The notes: generated by a model not told the origin, from the letters alone. Shown: positions 18,483 to 28,909, counted from the stretch's first letter. The stretch: DNA of 64,000 nucleotides from Prosthecobacter sp. (GCF_020439865.1 NZ_JAGRPF010000072.1:1-64000); one strand, 5' to 3'. Made by a program: numbers and translations.

Positions 18483-18974
18483 ATGAAAGTGAGAAATACA
18501 GTTCAAGTCTGCAGAAGAGGGTTCAGCTTTGTTGAAGCCATTTTCACCATCGCCATCATCGGCATCATGTCATCACTCGTGGTGGCGGCGATATCGAACG
18601 CCTCTCGGGATGCTCATCGGGTCATGGCGCGGCAGCAGCAGGCGTCGGTCCAGAGCGCTCTGACGGCCTGGGTACTGGCTCAGACTCGTATGGGCAACAC
18701 GGCCCAGTTTCGCAGCCTCGAAAACGTTCGCACCACCTACAACTCGTTGGGGACGACGAGCGCTCGCTTTAATCTTCTGGTTCCCAATTCAGCCTCTCCT
18801 GATCCCAATCTGCGTGCAGGATTCCTGGATCAGACGACAGCCGATCACTTTTTGGACTACACGACTGGCTCAGACAAACTGAAAACCGCCGCTTTGGACA
18901 ATGCAAAGCAGTACCTCTCTCTCCCTGACTGGCAGAGCGGAGATTTTCCGCGGGTGGATTTGGTCAACGAGTAA
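18483..18974 (+). CDS. Prepilin-like protein (minor pilin/pseudopilin)
   Basis: A 163-residue protein with cleavage site CRRG|FSFVEAIF and a hydrophobic helix FTIAIIGIMSSLVVAAI; Glu5 of the mature form is present. The body is polar with helical segments (VMARQQQASVQSALTAWVLAQ) and a C-terminal part with FLDYTTGSDK. The start at 18483 is preferred because the upstream GTG at 18456 falls in the terminator hairpin. It is the second of four consecutive prepilin genes and has no recognisable subtype. Confidence 0.85.
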   Translation: MKVRNTVQVCRRGFSFVEAIFTIAIIGIMSSLVVAAISNASRDAHRVMARQQQASVQSALTAWVLAQTRMGNTAQFRSLENVRTTYNSLGTTSARFNLLVPNSASPDPNLRAGFLDQTTADHFLDYTTGSDKLKTAALDNAKQYLSLPDWQSGDFPRVDLVNE

Positions 18975-18992
18975 CTTTCCTTTATTTAATTC

Positions 18993-19397
18993 ATGAACGT
19001 CACGTTCCAACAAAATCGACTGTCCTGGCGAGGCTTCTCGCTGGTGGAGATGATGGCATGCGTGTCGATCATCGGCATCATTGCGTTCATGGCGATCCCT
19101 TCGGTGACGCGCATGCGGAATGACAGTGAACGCAACCTCGCGATCGCCCGGGCCGAGGCGCTGAATCTTGCACAGGCAAGCTTTATCCAAGTCCGCGGCC
19201 GCACACAGGCCGCCTTGGACTGGTCTGCCGCTTCTTCGACCGAAGCGAAGTACACCCTTTTGCGCCCCTACCTGAGCTTTTCCGAGGCCACTTTGGCAAC
19301 ATTCATGCCATCCGGTTACTCGGTGACCTTTGCCCCATCCATCACATCCATGACCAAGGCCGCTCTGATAAGTCCGAGCGGAGTCATCTACTACTGA
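18993..19397 (+). CDS. Prepilin-like protein
   Basis: A 134-residue prepilin with leader MNVTFQQNRLSWRG and cleavage before FSLVEMMACVSIIGIIAFMAIP. The short body has an Ala-rich helix (NLAIARAEALNLAQASFI) and a C-terminal strand region ending in VIYY. It starts 18 bases after the previous prepilin and ends 16 bases before the next, in one apparent operon. Role as initiating or tip pseudopilin is possible but not demonstrable. Confidence 0.85.
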   Translation: MNVTFQQNRLSWRGFSLVEMMACVSIIGIIAFMAIPSVTRMRNDSERNLAIARAEALNLAQASFIQVRGRTQAALDWSAASSTEAKYTLLRPYLSFSEATLATFMPSGYSVTFAPSITSMTKAALISPSGVIYY

Positions 19398-19413
19398 CAC
19401 ACCATTCCCGAGC

Positions 19414-19946
19414 ATGACCACCTCCACTCATAGAGGAACCTGTTTGACGAAGCCCACCTTCCTGTCTTCCGACAAGAGGGGAGGGTTTTCTGTCACTGAG
19501 CTGGTCATTGTGATCTCGATCATGGGCGCCCTCGCAGGCATCGCGGTGGGAGCCTACAACAGCTTTCTTGGCGGAGCTAAAAATACGTGGCGGAAGCGCG
19601 TCAGGAGATGCTCAACCAGGCACTGCACGGATTCGCACAGCAGAACTATGAAATGTTGTTCACGCCGATGGACGGCTCCACGGCGGATGAAATGGTCATC
19701 CTGCGCACCTTGCAGTATCGCGATTCGGATGATGATCGCGCGAAAGTTGGCTCACCCTACGTGGACCCGCGTTACAACCCGGTTTCATCCAGTAACACAG
19801 CGCATTATCGACTGCGTTGGACGGGCCGCATGTACGAGCTGCTCACGCCGGGTCAAGCAGGGGCCGGCTTGCTCATGAATTTCGAAGGCACTGACTTCAC
19901 CACGGCATTCGTCTTTCCGCCGAACTTTCAAATGGCAGGACGCTGA
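19414..19946 (+). pseudogene. Frameshifted prepilin gene
   Basis: The first part encodes a leader and pilin helix (DKRGG|FSVTELVIVISIMGALAGIAVG) up to LGGAK. The original frame then becomes Arg-rich and non-pilin-like, while the -1 frame continues with VAEARQEMLNQALHGFAQQN and a pilin-like C-terminal domain ending QMAGR at 19946. The switch lies at a run of five A at 19579-19583; one additional A would restore GAKKYVAEARQ. A stop codon (TAA overlapping the run) closes the -1 frame upstream, so the second part has no good start of its own. It may be a mutation, a homopolymer sequencing error or, less likely, programmed slippage. Confidence 0.75.
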
Positions 19947-19965
19947 ACCTGCCACACTTCACCCG

Positions 19966-22140
19966 ATGTCTTCTCTTCTTAAAGTTCCCTCGCCACAGCT
20001 CGCCCCAAAATCGTTTGGGGCTGCGAGTAATCCGCCAAACGCGACAATTGAGGCTCGGCAGTCGGCGATCCTGGCCATTCAATCGATCGAAGGACTGGCG
20101 TTGCAGTATGGAATGCTGCCGGTGACGCTATTGCGCGAGAGTTGTTCCCCCGACGCTGAAAGACTGATCCGCAAACTTGGGCGCGTGCCCTATGTGGCAG
20201 ATCCGTGGCTTCCGGTGAGCACTATCGGCCCCATGCTGGTCATGGCGCATCACAATCCTAGGGCGGGGGATCTGTGGGGGGTGCCACACTTCTTGACCAT
20301 CCGTGTGCTTATCACGCAGGAGCAGTATCAAAACACGCGCAAAGACCTGGTGCAGCGATTTGGTCAGATGCCCATTTCGCAGTCAAATGCGATGGAGCAG
20401 CTACAGCCGCCGGTTTTCGGCGATCTGGGTTTGGAAGGATCGTTCAGCTGGCTCTTGGAACACTATCCGTATGAGCCTGCGGAAATCACCAAGCTCAAGG
20501 GTTTTTACGAGGCGCAGAAAGGCAAGTCGGAGACGCTTGCCATCAATGATTTCAATGTGGTGCAGCGCAACATGGGGATCGCGCTGCAGCACCTTGTTAG
20601 TGGCTGCAAGACTTTGGTCTACAGCGCCACTGAAGCGCAGCGCCAGACGTTTTTCCCGATTCCGCTGCTGGAACGGCACAACGTTTACCCGCTCTACATT
20701 GGCAAGCAGGTCGTCTTCCTTCTCAGTGAGAACAGCGACTGTTATGCTTTCGAGGACGAATGGCTCTCCATGGGCAATCCCTCGGTTAAAATCGTGCCGG
20801 TGCTTGCAGACCTCGCAAGTATCCGCGACGCCATTAACCGCGCGGGAGCCACATTTGATCCCAGTGCTGTCGCTTCCATCGAAGGAGCGTCACTGTCAGT
20901 TGCTGATGATGCGAGTGTTGTCGAGATTTCTCCTGAAGACATGGCGCGGATCAATCCGCAGAATCCGAACCATGAGCCCGAGCAGCTTGTGCAATGGGCT
21001 CTTTTCACGGCGATTCGCTGTCGCGCCTCCGACTTGCACTTGGAGAAATTCTACAGCTTCACGCGCTTCCGCGCCCGCATGGACGGGACGATGAAGACCA
21101 TCATGACGGCTCCCGAGAGTCAGTTGAACCGCTATGTGGCCCTGCTAAAAAACTACGCCGGCATGAGCCAGAACCGGCAGGAGTGCCAGGATGGACGTAT
21201 GGCGCTCTCCATTGGTCGGCGTCGTGTGGACGTTCGTGTTGCCGCCGTGCCGACACGCCGTGAGTTCCAAAAGGTGATCATGCGCTTTCTCGACAAGCAG
21301 GACGGGGTAAAGCGGCTCTCCGATTTCAATCTTTCACAGCGTCAGATCGACATTCTCACGCGCACCATGCAGCGGGACCAGGGGCTGGTGCTGGTCACCG
21401 GACCCACTGGTTCGGGCAAAACCACCACGCTTTACGCACTGCTCAACAGTGTGAACGACGAAGGGGTCAATATTCAGACCATCGAAGACCCGATCGAATA
21501 CGAAATCGAAGGCATCAATCAAACCCAGACCAACAACGCGCGGGGCCTCGACTTTGCCAATGGTCTGCGTGCTCTTCTGCGAGCCGACCCCGACATCATT
21601 CTGATTGGTGAGTCACGTGATGCTGAAACCGCCGGCGCTGCGGTGAATGCCTCTCTCACCGGGCATCTCGTGCTCACCACGCTGCATGCAAACGACTCCC
21701 TGCGTGCCGTCTCAAGGCTTCTCAGCATGGGGGTTGAGAAATACCTCCTGGCAGACTCTCTGGCCCTGAGTCAGGCACAACGCCTTGCGCGGCGGCTCTG
21801 CGCATATTGCAAGCAGCCCATGCAGGCGCCGCAGGATGTGCAGGATCTCATGGCCAAACAGGCCATCATCACCCAGCCTCTTACCACGCCGATTTACAGT
21901 GCTCGTGGTTGCGACGAATGTCATGGCACCGGTTACGCCGGCCGCGTGGCTTTGATGGAACTGTGCGAGGTCAACAACGAGCTTCGTGATCTTGTTGAGG
22001 AAGGGGCTCCGCTGAGTGCAATGCGTGCGGCCGCCTTCAAGAACGGATTTCGTTCACTCTATCAGGAAGGATTACAGCAGGTCATTGGCGGGCACACCTC
22101 GCTCGATGAAATCAAATGCCTCAGCTACACCGCCATGTAG
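19966..22140 (+). CDS. GspE/PilB-type secretion or pilus assembly ATPase
   Basis: A 724-residue hexameric ATPase. The C-terminal core has Walker A VTGPTGSGKTTTLYA (about 475-489), the Asp box TIEDPIEYEI, Walker B LLRADPDIILIGESRD, the His box GHLVLTTLHANDS and a four-cysteine zinc site (CAYC about 608-611; CDEC about 648-651). The first 330 residues are longer than in standard PilB (about 560 residues) and contain two weakly similar MshEN-like regions, one near residues 20-170 and one near 215-290. It powers assembly of the pilins just upstream. No platform (GspF/PilC) gene is in this cluster; one lies in the second cluster near 31 kb. Confidence 0.92.
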   Translation: MSSLLKVPSPQLAPKSFGAASNPPNATIEARQSAILAIQSIEGLALQYGMLPVTLLRESCSPDAERLIRKLGRVPYVADPWLPVSTIGPMLVMAHHNPRAGDLWGVPHFLTIRVLITQEQYQNTRKDLVQRFGQMPISQSNAMEQLQPPVFGDLGLEGSFSWLLEHYPYEPAEITKLKGFYEAQKGKSETLAINDFNVVQRNMGIALQHLVSGCKTLVYSATEAQRQTFFPIPLLERHNVYPLYIGKQVVFLLSENSDCYAFEDEWLSMGNPSVKIVPVLADLASIRDAINRAGATFDPSAVASIEGASLSVADDASVVEISPEDMARINPQNPNHEPEQLVQWALFTAIRCRASDLHLEKFYSFTRFRARMDGTMKTIMTAPESQLNRYVALLKNYAGMSQNRQECQDGRMALSIGRRRVDVRVAAVPTRREFQKVIMRFLDKQDGVKRLSDFNLSQRQIDILTRTMQRDQGLVLVTGPTGSGKTTTLYALLNSVNDEGVNIQTIEDPIEYEIEGINQTQTNNARGLDFANGLRALLRADPDIILIGESRDAETAGAAVNASLTGHLVLTTLHANDSLRAVSRLLSMGVEKYLLADSLALSQAQRLARRLCAYCKQPMQAPQDVQDLMAKQAIITQPLTTPIYSARGCDECHGTGYAGRVALMELCEVNNELRDLVEEGAPLSAMRAAAFKNGFRSLYQEGLQQVIGGHTSLDEIKCLSYTAM

Positions 22141-22178
22141 TCGCTCAATGTCAGTCCCCACTTTAATCGTCCTCCGCC

Positions 22179-22655
22179 ATGTCCCAGACCACCCAACTCC
22201 TGCCTCGTGAATTCGCCGCGCGTGCTGTTGCGCGTGTGCTGCTTGTCGATGATGAACCCCACGTGCTGGCTGTCGGCAAGGCCGTGCTTGAAGCACATGG
22301 TTTTGAGGCCGTGGCCGTTCCCAACGGAGAAGAAGCACTCGAACTGGTGCGCCTTGGAATGGAAGCCGGTCAGCGTTTTACTACCGCCATTCTGGATCTT
22401 ACGATGCCCGGAGGAGCCTCTGGTTTTGAAGTGCTCGAATGGCTGCGTTCCTGTGATCCACGCCTGCCTGTGATCGCATGCAGTGGCTACTTCCAGGAGG
22501 ATGTGAAGGAGCTTTGTCAGGCCATTGGTTTCGTCGACGTGTTGCACAAGCCCTTTAATCTTGAGAGTCTCTGTCTCGCTGTTCGCAGGGCCATGGTGCA
22601 GGAGCCTGAGTCTTTCGCCGATACCGCCATTCAGCCCGTGGAATGTGAGTCATGA
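22179..22655 (+). CDS. Single-domain CheY-like response regulator
   Basis: A 158-residue receiver domain: acidic pair in [14 protein letters not shown], phosphoacceptor Asp73 in ILDLTMPGG, Ser in VIACSGY, and Lys in VLHKPFN. There is a 20-residue N-terminal extension and a short tail but no output domain. It overlaps the hybrid kinase gene by 4 bases (ATGA) and follows the pilus ATPase, so it likely transfers phosphate or acts by protein contact, perhaps on the pilus motor as CheY/PilG-type regulators do. Confidence 0.92.
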   Translation: MSQTTQLLPREFAARAVARVLLVDDEPHVLAVGKAVLEAHGFEAVAVPNGEEALELVRLGMEAGQRFTTAILDLTMPGGASGFEVLEWLRSCDPRLPVIACSGYFQEDVKELCQAIGFVDVLHKPFNLESLCLAVRRAMVQEPESFADTAIQPVECES

Positions 22656-25495
22656 AGTTGCATTTCCAAATCGCCAACAGATTCACGCTTCTGGGCATGT
22701 TCGCTGTCCTGGTAGGTGCTGGGGCGACTGCGGCCGGATTTGTCTGGCAGGAGTTTATTACCCTGAGGTTTGTGCAGAGTTCCTATCTCGGGGCTGTCGC
22801 TCTTGCCGGCCAGATGGAACTGAACCGGCAGGCGCTAAGTGAAGGGGAGATTTCGGGCGTGGCACCGTTGAACTGGGAAAATGAAACACGTATGCGGATG
22901 CGTTTGCAGACTGTGGACATCCCTCCTGCTTTGCAAAACCTTGGTCTGGAGGTTGAGGTTGTCGCACCGCGTCAGTCTGCCGCTGGGGGCGGGGGACAGC
23001 CCGTGACAAAATCTCCCCCCATCGTCATTCTGCCCATCTGCCAGAAGTGTGTCATCAGTGATCCTTCGCCCGCGCATGTGGACGGTCTGATCTACCGGGT
23101 CATGGCAGGCAGCACGTTGGTGATGGATGACACCAGCGACACGCGGGACCTCGAAATCAATGGCAGCGATCACTGGCTCATCAGCGCCGCCCCACTTTAC
23201 TCGCGCAATGGACGTGTCGCAGGCGCATTTATCGCACGTCAGCCATTGGTGCAGTTGCGTCATTTGTTCAATACACAGCGCCTCACGGTGCCCATTCTAG
23301 GTGCGTGCGCCGGGCTCGCTCTGGCCGTGTTCAGCTTCTACATCATCGGCAGAGGAATCACGAAAAAGACTCACGCACTCATTGAGGCCTTCCGGGCAAT
23401 GCGCTCAGGCAACCTGAATGTTCGGGTTCCCGCGAATGGTTTCGATGATCTGGATCTCGTTCAGGATGAATTTAACACCATGATCTCCCACGTTCAGGAG
23501 GAAGATCACCGCAAGCATACGCTTCTGGTTGAGTACGAGGCCGCCAAACGCCAGGCCGAGTCCGCCACTGCGGCCAAGGGAAGCTTCCTTGCCAACATGA
23601 GCCATGAGATTCGCACGCCGATGAATGGCATCATTGGCACCACGAGTCTGCTCATCGAGATGGGCCTCGATCCGGAACAGGAGGAACTGGTGCGAATGAT
23701 CCGCTCCAGTGGAGAATCTCTTCTTCACGTCATCAATGACATTCTTGATTTCTCCAAGCTCGAGTCGGCCAAGATGGACATGGAGAAACTGCCTGTGGAC
23801 ATTGAAAAACTTCTTGGCGAGACCACCGACGTGTTCTCCCACAAGGCGGCGGAGAAAAACATCGAACTGAACGTTCATGTGGACGCCGCTCTGCCGCGCA
23901 AGATTCTTGGAGACTTTCAACGCATTAAGCAGATCCTCGTCAACCTCGTTGGCAATGCCATCAAGTTCACTGAAAAAGGGGAGGTTCTTATTCTCGCCCG
24001 CCAGGTTTCTCGACAAACCCCGCAGGGGGACAAAACGCTGCTTCATTTTTCGGTGCGCGATACGGGCATCGGCATTCCGCCCGAAAAAATCGGGCACCTC
24101 TTCCAAGCTTTTAATCAGGCCGACTCCTCCACGACCCGGAAGTATGGCGGCACCGGCCTTGGTCTCGCGATCTCCAAAAAGCTCATCAAACTCATGCAAG
24201 GTGAGATCAGCGTGGTCAGCGAAGAAGGGAAGGGTTCTGACTTCTTTTTCGAACTGCCACTTGTCGTCGCTCCAGACGATGAGTCACGGGATGAAGAAGT
24301 CGCGTGGCTTGATGTGGTTAAGAACCGCCCGGTGGCTCTTTACAGCGCCCACCCCACCACGCTGCAAGTTCTCAACCAGTCGCTGATGCAGTGGGGGATG
24401 ACTGTGACAACCCTGCGGGATCGCTCCCTCACCGAACTCGACCATGTGATCGAGGAGGCCGGTCTGTTTATTCTTGATGTCTCGCGCCTTCGTCATGAAG
24501 AAGCGGTGCTGATGCTCAACGCGGCAGCCGTCAGGGGAACGGCCATCATCACCATCATGCCCATCACGAGCGCCAAGCTCGATCGGGAGCGTTTCAGCCC
24601 GCCGCCCGGCAGTCGGCACACACGTCTGTCAAAACCGATCAAGCGCCGGGAACTCCTGCGCTCCATGGCTGAACTTTACCGGATGCCTCGTCGTGTGGTT
24701 TTGGCTCCCATGTCCACCACCTCGGCATCACCCTCGACGCCGTCCACAGAACCTCTCGCGGTCCACGGCATGCCAGTTCTGCGACCGATGAGCACACCGG
24801 TGCAGTCTCAAATTCAGCAGCCTGTCATTCAGCCACAGGTCCAGCCGATCGCGATGGTTACATTGCCTGCTCCCCAGCCGTCTTTCCAGCCTCAGGTGGA
24901 ACTGCCGATGGTAAAGCCTCTTTCGGCCTCATTCGATTCGCCCCAGGTTCTGGAAACGCAGCCACCGCCGGCTCTTTCCGGATACGGTTCTGCTCGTGCC
25001 GCGGCAGGCAGTCACGACGTTCAGGTCTCGAACTCCACCAATCGGGCCATTGCGAAGGCAGCCAAGGCAGAAACTGATAATTTTGCCAGCCAGAACCCTG
25101 CTCGCATCCTCTTGGTGGAAGATCAGCCGTTGAATCAGAAGATCGCAACCATGCTTCTGCAAAGGCTCGGCTACTCCAGAATAGACATCGCGAACAATGG
25201 TCAGGAGGCGGTTGAAATGGCCGCTCAGGGGAACTTCGACATCGTCTTTATGGATCTTCAAATGCCGGTGATGGGCGGTGTTGAGGCCACGCGAAGCATT
25301 CGTGGCAACTTCCAGCTTAAACGTCAGCCGGCCATCATCGCCATGACCGGGCATGCTCTCACCGGAGTGAAGGAGGAGTGCCGTGAATGTGGCATGAACG
25401 CTTTCCTCACCAAGCCTGTCTCCCTTGATGACTTCCGACGCGTGATCCCTCCGGCCCTGGCGGTGGAGGCTTCGCAGATTCCCATGAATCTCTAG
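22652..25495 (+). CDS. Membrane-bound hybrid histidine kinase (HAMP-HisKA-HATPase-pseudoreceiver-receiver)
   Basis: A 947-residue sensor. TM1 is near residues 10-32 and TM2 near 214-234, enclosing a periplasmic domain with an isolated CQKC pair (PICQKCVIS). HAMP follows, then HisKA with His318 ([13 protein letters not shown]) and HATPase_c ([26 protein letters not shown]). Residues about 555-680 look like a degenerate receiver ([16 protein letters not shown] ... LFILDVSRL ... [11 protein letters not shown]). A Pro/Gln-rich linker of about 130 residues leads to an intact receiver with Asp868 in [13 protein letters not shown]. It probably phosphorylates its own receiver and the coupled CheY-like protein, placing the pilus cluster under sensory control. 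Confidence 0.93.
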   Translation: MKLHFQIANRFTLLGMFAVLVGAGATAAGFVWQEFITLRFVQSSYLGAVALAGQMELNRQALSEGEISGVAPLNWENETRMRMRLQTVDIPPALQNLGLEVEVVAPRQSAAGGGGQPVTKSPPIVILPICQKCVISDPSPAHVDGLIYRVMAGSTLVMDDTSDTRDLEINGSDHWLISAAPLYSRNGRVAGAFIARQPLVQLRHLFNTQRLTVPILGACAGLALAVFSFYIIGRGITKKTHALIEAFRAMRSGNLNVRVPANGFDDLDLVQDEFNTMISHVQEEDHRKHTLLVEYEAAKRQAESATAAKGSFLANMSHEIRTPMNGIIGTTSLLIEMGLDPEQEELVRMIRSSGESLLHVINDILDFSKLESAKMDMEKLPVDIEKLLGETTDVFSHKAAEKNIELNVHVDAALPRKILGDFQRIKQILVNLVGNAIKFTEKGEVLILARQVSRQTPQGDKTLLHFSVRDTGIGIPPEKIGHLFQAFNQADSSTTRKYGGTGLGLAISKKLIKLMQGEISVVSEEGKGSDFFFELPLVVAPDDESRDEEVAWLDVVKNRPVALYSAHPTTLQVLNQSLMQWGMTVTTLRDRSLTELDHVIEEAGLFILDVSRLRHEEAVLMLNAAAVRGTAIITIMPITSAKLDRERFSPPPGSRHTRLSKPIKRRELLRSMAELYRMPRRVVLAPMSTTSASPSTPSTEPLAVHGMPVLRPMSTPVQSQIQQPVIQPQVQPIAMVTLPAPQPSFQPQVELPMVKPLSASFDSPQVLETQPPPALSGYGSARAAAGSHDVQVSNSTNRAIAKAAKAETDNFASQNPARILLVEDQPLNQKIATMLLQRLGYSRIDIANNGQEAVEMAAQGNFDIVFMDLQMPVMGGVEATRSIRGNFQLKRQPAIIAMTGHALTGVKEECRECGMNAFLTKPVSLDDFRRVIPPALAVEASQIPMNL

Positions 25496-25557
25496 AATGT
25501 CGCAGAGATGACCGGAGGCGTGTTGTCAGGTTTTCCCGTCTTGCGGCGGCCTGTGAA

Positions 25558-26214
25558 ATGTCTGATAGACGCACTGTGAAATCTCATCTTCCCAATCATC
25601 CCACCCAGCTTTATTTCATCCGCCACGGCGAGGTGGAGGAGCGCTATCACAAGGTGTTCGGAGGTTCACGCATCGACATGGCGCTGTCGCCTTTAGGGCT
25701 CAAACAGGGGCAGGCGGTGGCGGACTGGCTCAAGGATACGCCGATGGACGCCCTGTATGCCAGCCCTATGCTGCGTGTACAGCAGACGTTAAGTCCCATG
25801 GCCAGGCAGCAGAACCTGCAGCCGGAGTTGATGTCAGGACTGCGCGAAATCGATTTTGGCGACTGGACTGGGAGCCGCTGGGACGAAGTGCAGGCAAACT
25901 TTGGCGTGAGTGCATTCGACTGGCTGGAGATCATCGAGAGCAACGGCATTCCCCATGGAGAAGGCGTGCAATCCATCAAGATGCGCGTACAGGACTGCCT
26001 GCTGCAGATCCTTCACGCTCATCCGCACCAGAGGGTGGCGGTCTTCTGCCACGGCGGCATCATTCGCGTGATGATCTCGCTCTTGTTGGAAGTTCCGCTG
26101 GCACACATGGCCCACTTCAACATCGAGTATGGCAGCATCAGCATGGTGGAACTGCTGCCGGAGCGGAAGCACGCCGTAGAGATTGAGCTGCTCAACTTCC
26201 AACCACCGGTTTAG
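25558..26214 (+). CDS. Histidine phosphatase family protein (phosphoglycerate mutase-like, CobC-like)
   Basis: A 218-residue protein with the branch-1 histidine phosphatase signature LYFIRHGEVEERY (catalytic His), YASPMLRVQQT, the acid LREIDFGDW and the second His in VAVFCHGGIIRVM. The length and FGDWTGS motif fit alpha-ribazole phosphatase/phosphoglycerate mutase-like enzymes acting on small phosphoesters. No cobalamin gene is nearby, so the substrate is open. It starts 63 bases after the hybrid kinase and may or may not share its transcript; it is convergent with the aminopeptidase gene. Confidence 0.87.
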   Translation: MSDRRTVKSHLPNHPTQLYFIRHGEVEERYHKVFGGSRIDMALSPLGLKQGQAVADWLKDTPMDALYASPMLRVQQTLSPMARQQNLQPELMSGLREIDFGDWTGSRWDEVQANFGVSAFDWLEIIESNGIPHGEGVQSIKMRVQDCLLQILHAHPHQRVAVFCHGGIIRVMISLLLEVPLAHMAHFNIEYGSISMVELLPERKHAVEIELLNFQPPV

Positions 26215-26230
26215 AGGCGGCGGCAGCTGG

Positions 26231-27331
26231 TCAGTAGTTTAGCGGCTTGAGCTCAGGCAGCACAAACCTGCCATCCTTGCGGATGACTTTGCCGTCGAAA
26301 CGGATTTCACCACCGCCGTAATCGGGACGCTGAATGTTGACCAAGTCCCAATGGACCTGGCTGCGATTTCCGTTGTCGGCGATGCCTTCGTAGGCCTGGC
26401 CCGGTGTGAAGTGGAAACTGCCGGCGATCTTTTCGTCGAACAGAATGTCACGCATGGGCTCTTTGATCTCGCGATTGAATCCGATGGCGAATTCGCCGAT
26501 GTAGCGGGCGCCCTCGTCGCTGTCCAAGATCTTGTTGATGGCTTCGGTGTTGTTTGCCGTGGCCTTGATGATCTTTCCCTTGCTGAACTCGAGCTTTACG
26601 CTGTCAAAGGCGATGCCCTGATAGATGGTGGGGGCGTTGTAGCTGATCACACCCTCGACGCTGTCTTTCACTGGTGCGCTAAAGACTTCGCCGTCAGGGA
26701 TGTTGTGATTGCCGCCGCAGGCGATGGCTTTGAGACCTTTCAAGCTGAAGCGCAGGTCGGTGCCCGGTCCGGTGATGTGGACCTGCTGAGTTTTGTCCAT
26801 GAGCTTCTTGAGCGCATTCATGGCGGGGAGCAGGGCGGCATAGTCGAGCAGGCAGACACGGAAAAAGAAATCCTCGAAGGCCTGGGTACTCATACCTGCC
26901 TGTTGGGCCATGGAGGCGGTGGGCCAGCGCAGGACGACCCAGCGGCTGTTGTTCACACGTTCGTTTTGTACAGGACGAAGCTTGGCCATCACGAGCTTCA
27001 TCTTGTCTGGCGGCACATCGGCGGCCTCAGTGATGTTGTGGCTGCCTCGCACGGCGATGTAGCAGTCGGTTTGCTTCATCAACGCCAGATTGTTTTTTGC
27101 AATGATGTCGTACTGCTTGGCATCGGCGTGAATCATCTGTTCGCGAGTGAGCACTGCATCGTTGATGCGTACCATGGGCATGCCTCCGACAGCGACAACT
27201 TCACGAATGAGGCTCTGGCCTACTGTGTTGGGCACGTCGAAGAGGTCGATCCAGACAAGTTCGCCCTTTTTGACCTTGGTGGAGTAGCGGACAAGCTGGC
27301 GGGATAGGGCGTCAATTCGGGGGTCGTGCAT
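26231..27331 (-). CDS. M29-family metallo-aminopeptidase (aminopeptidase T/S-like)
   Basis: A 366-residue cytoplasmic protein starting [24 protein letters not shown]. Probable metal ligands match family M29: Glu in [11 protein letters not shown], Glu in [10 protein letters not shown], and the C-terminal cluster with [12 protein letters not shown] and SQVHWDLV (His and Asp). These enzymes remove N-terminal residues from peptides using two Co or Zn ions. The start at 27331 was chosen because the longer frame upstream is antisense to the divergent DUF3108 gene. The intergenic region of 64 bases must hold both promoters. Confidence 0.9.
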   Translation of the reverse strand: MHDPRIDALSRQLVRYSTKVKKGELVWIDLFDVPNTVGQSLIREVVAVGGMPMVRINDAVLTREQMIHADAKQYDIIAKNNLALMKQTDCYIAVRGSHNITEAADVPPDKMKLVMAKLRPVQNERVNNSRWVVLRWPTASMAQQAGMSTQAFEDFFFRVCLLDYAALLPAMNALKKLMDKTQQVHITGPGTDLRFSLKGLKAIACGGNHNIPDGEVFSAPVKDSVEGVISYNAPTIYQGIAFDSVKLEFSKGKIIKATANNTEAINKILDSDEGARYIGEFAIGFNREIKEPMRDILFDEKIAGSFHFTPGQAYEGIADNGNRSQVHWDLVNIQRPDYGGGEIRFDGKVIRKDGRFVLPELKPLNY

Positions 27332-27395
27332 GGTCGTGGATTGTGGCGATAAAGACGCGTGCTGGCAAAAGGGAAAATTCAGGGAATGCTGCGGC

Positions 27396-28256
27396 ATGCG
27401 CTTTTTGTTTTCTGTGCTCCTTTGTCTGCTGATTTGGCAGCGGGCTGCGGCCGAGACTCCTGCCTGGGTAAAAGATCTCACGCCGGGCACTGCCGGTGCC
27501 CATGTGCAGGTGCCCCCGTGCAGACTGACGTTTGAGCTTGGCTGGAACAATCTAATCACCGCCGGCAAGGCGACTCTGTCGGTGCGTGAAGCTGGCGCCT
27601 ACTGGCGTGCCGATGCCACCGCAGCGAGCACTGGTTTTGCGCGGACTCTTTGGAAATACGACTGTGAGATGACGTCGATCATGCATCGCTCCGATCTACG
27701 GGCGCACTACCTTCAGCACAGCGAAACAGACAGCGACGAAACCTGCCGCTACCGGGTGTCTTTTGAAAAGAGCCGGGTCACCACCGAAACCTTGGTCCAT
27801 CCGGTGAAGGGGAAGTCGTCCACATCAACGGCTCTCTGCCCGTATGGCCCGATGGATGACATCCTTTCGGTCATTCTCTATGTGCGCAGTTTGGAGTTGA
27901 AGGACGGGCAGAAGATCACGCGGATCGTGCAGCCTTGGGACAAGCCGTATCTGACAACCTTCGATGTACTAGGGCGTCAAACGCTGAACTTTGGCGGCAA
28001 GAAACGCCCCTGCATTAAAATCGGGCTGCAGATCCGCAAGATCGACCGGACCACGCTGGCTCTCAGCGCCTATAAAAAAATGAAGACCGCGACGATCTGG
28101 GTTTCTGACGACAAGCTGCGTGTTCCCATCGAAATGCATGCCAGTGTCTTCGTGGGCTACATGTCCGCCCGACTGACCAAACTTGAGTTGCTCAGCGGAA
28201 AAGATGCTCAGGGCTCCGTTCCACCCAACACCACAGTCAAACCTCCTTCGAAGTAA
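27396..28256 (+). CDS. Secreted DUF3108-like protein
   Basis: A 286-residue protein with signal peptide [19 protein letters not shown]. The pattern [26 protein letters not shown]-like [16 protein letters not shown] and a late [14 protein letters not shown] match the DUF3108 beta-barrel family of periplasmic proteins common in Bacteroidota and Verrucomicrobiota. The domain probably binds a lipid or glycan; no enzymatic residues are evident. A purine-rich AGGGAA lies about 10 bases before the ATG at 27396. It converges with a secreted beta-sandwich gene. Confidence 0.8.
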   Translation: MRFLFSVLLCLLIWQRAAAETPAWVKDLTPGTAGAHVQVPPCRLTFELGWNNLITAGKATLSVREAGAYWRADATAASTGFARTLWKYDCEMTSIMHRSDLRAHYLQHSETDSDETCRYRVSFEKSRVTTETLVHPVKGKSSTSTALCPYGPMDDILSVILYVRSLELKDGQKITRIVQPWDKPYLTTFDVLGRQTLNFGGKKRPCIKIGLQIRKIDRTTLALSAYKKMKTATIWVSDDKLRVPIEMHASVFVGYMSARLTKLELLSGKDAQGSVPPNTTVKPPSK

Positions 28257-28264
28257 CGCTGTTC

Positions 28265-28909
28265 TCAGGGTGCGGGAGCAGCCTCTACGCTCAAATGAAT
28301 GTCGTCGAAATAAACTGGAGTTCCTGAGAACGGAGTGGCCCAGATGGCGCACTTTCCTTGGCCTTTAAGCGCTTTGTCCTCGTATTTGATGAGGGGATCG
28401 GCGGGTTCGGCCGCATCAGCCGCCCAAGCTTTGCCGGAAATGTTCCACGCGTCTCCCGCGCTCTTTTGAACGGCGAGCTTGACCTTGAGCCAGGCATCGC
28501 TGGTCCAATCGAACGGAACGCTCGTTAGCGTCTCATTGTTTTTGACGAGGTCGAGTGACTTCTTGGCCGGATTGACGATCAGACGATGTCCGCTCATGCC
28601 ATGGACGCTGACACCGAAGCGCGGCGTGCTGCGTCCGCGTTTGGTGGCTAGAATCCGGGCCTCAATGCTGGCATTGCCATTGGCCGACACGGCCAGTTGA
28701 GCGCTGGCATCCGTGATGGGATTGGGGTCTATGACGATGGCCTTGTTACCATCATGAGCGCCAATTCTGATGGTGCCATCGACCACGAAGACTTCCTTGG
28801 GTGGTTCGCCTTCGGCCCAATTGTCGGCGCTGATCTCGAAGGATTGCGACTGTTGAGCCTGAAGGGAAAACGCAGCGAGCAGGTTGGCGGCAAGGATCAG
28901 TCGTTTCAT
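28265..28909 (-). CDS. Secreted beta-sandwich protein of unknown function
   Basis: A 214-residue protein with signal peptide MKRLILAANLLAAFSLQAQ. The rest is a single beta-rich domain with alternating hydrophobic strands (IEARILATKRG, RLIVNPAKKSLDLVKN, WLKVKLAVQKS, PVYFDDIHLSVE) that resembles LamG/DUF1080-type jelly rolls without their defining motifs. It lies 20 bases downstream of the aldolase gene on the same strand and may be co-transcribed. Carbohydrate binding is a reasonable guess only. Confidence 0.65.
   Translation of the reverse strand: MKRLILAANLLAAFSLQAQQSQSFEISADNWAEGEPPKEVFVVDGTIRIGAHDGNKAIVIDPNPITDASAQLAVSANGNASIEARILATKRGRSTPRFGVSVHGMSGHRLIVNPAKKSLDLVKNNETLTSVPFDWTSDAWLKVKLAVQKSAGDAWNISGKAWAADAAEPADPLIKYEDKALKGQGKCAIWATPFSGTPVYFDDIHLSVEAAPAP

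Noticed and set aside
19579..19583. Programmed -1 frameshift in the prepilin gene
   Set aside because: The zero-frame heptamer is T-AAA-AAT, which does not fit X-XXY-YYZ, and no stimulatory stem-loop is evident. An indel or assembly error is simpler.
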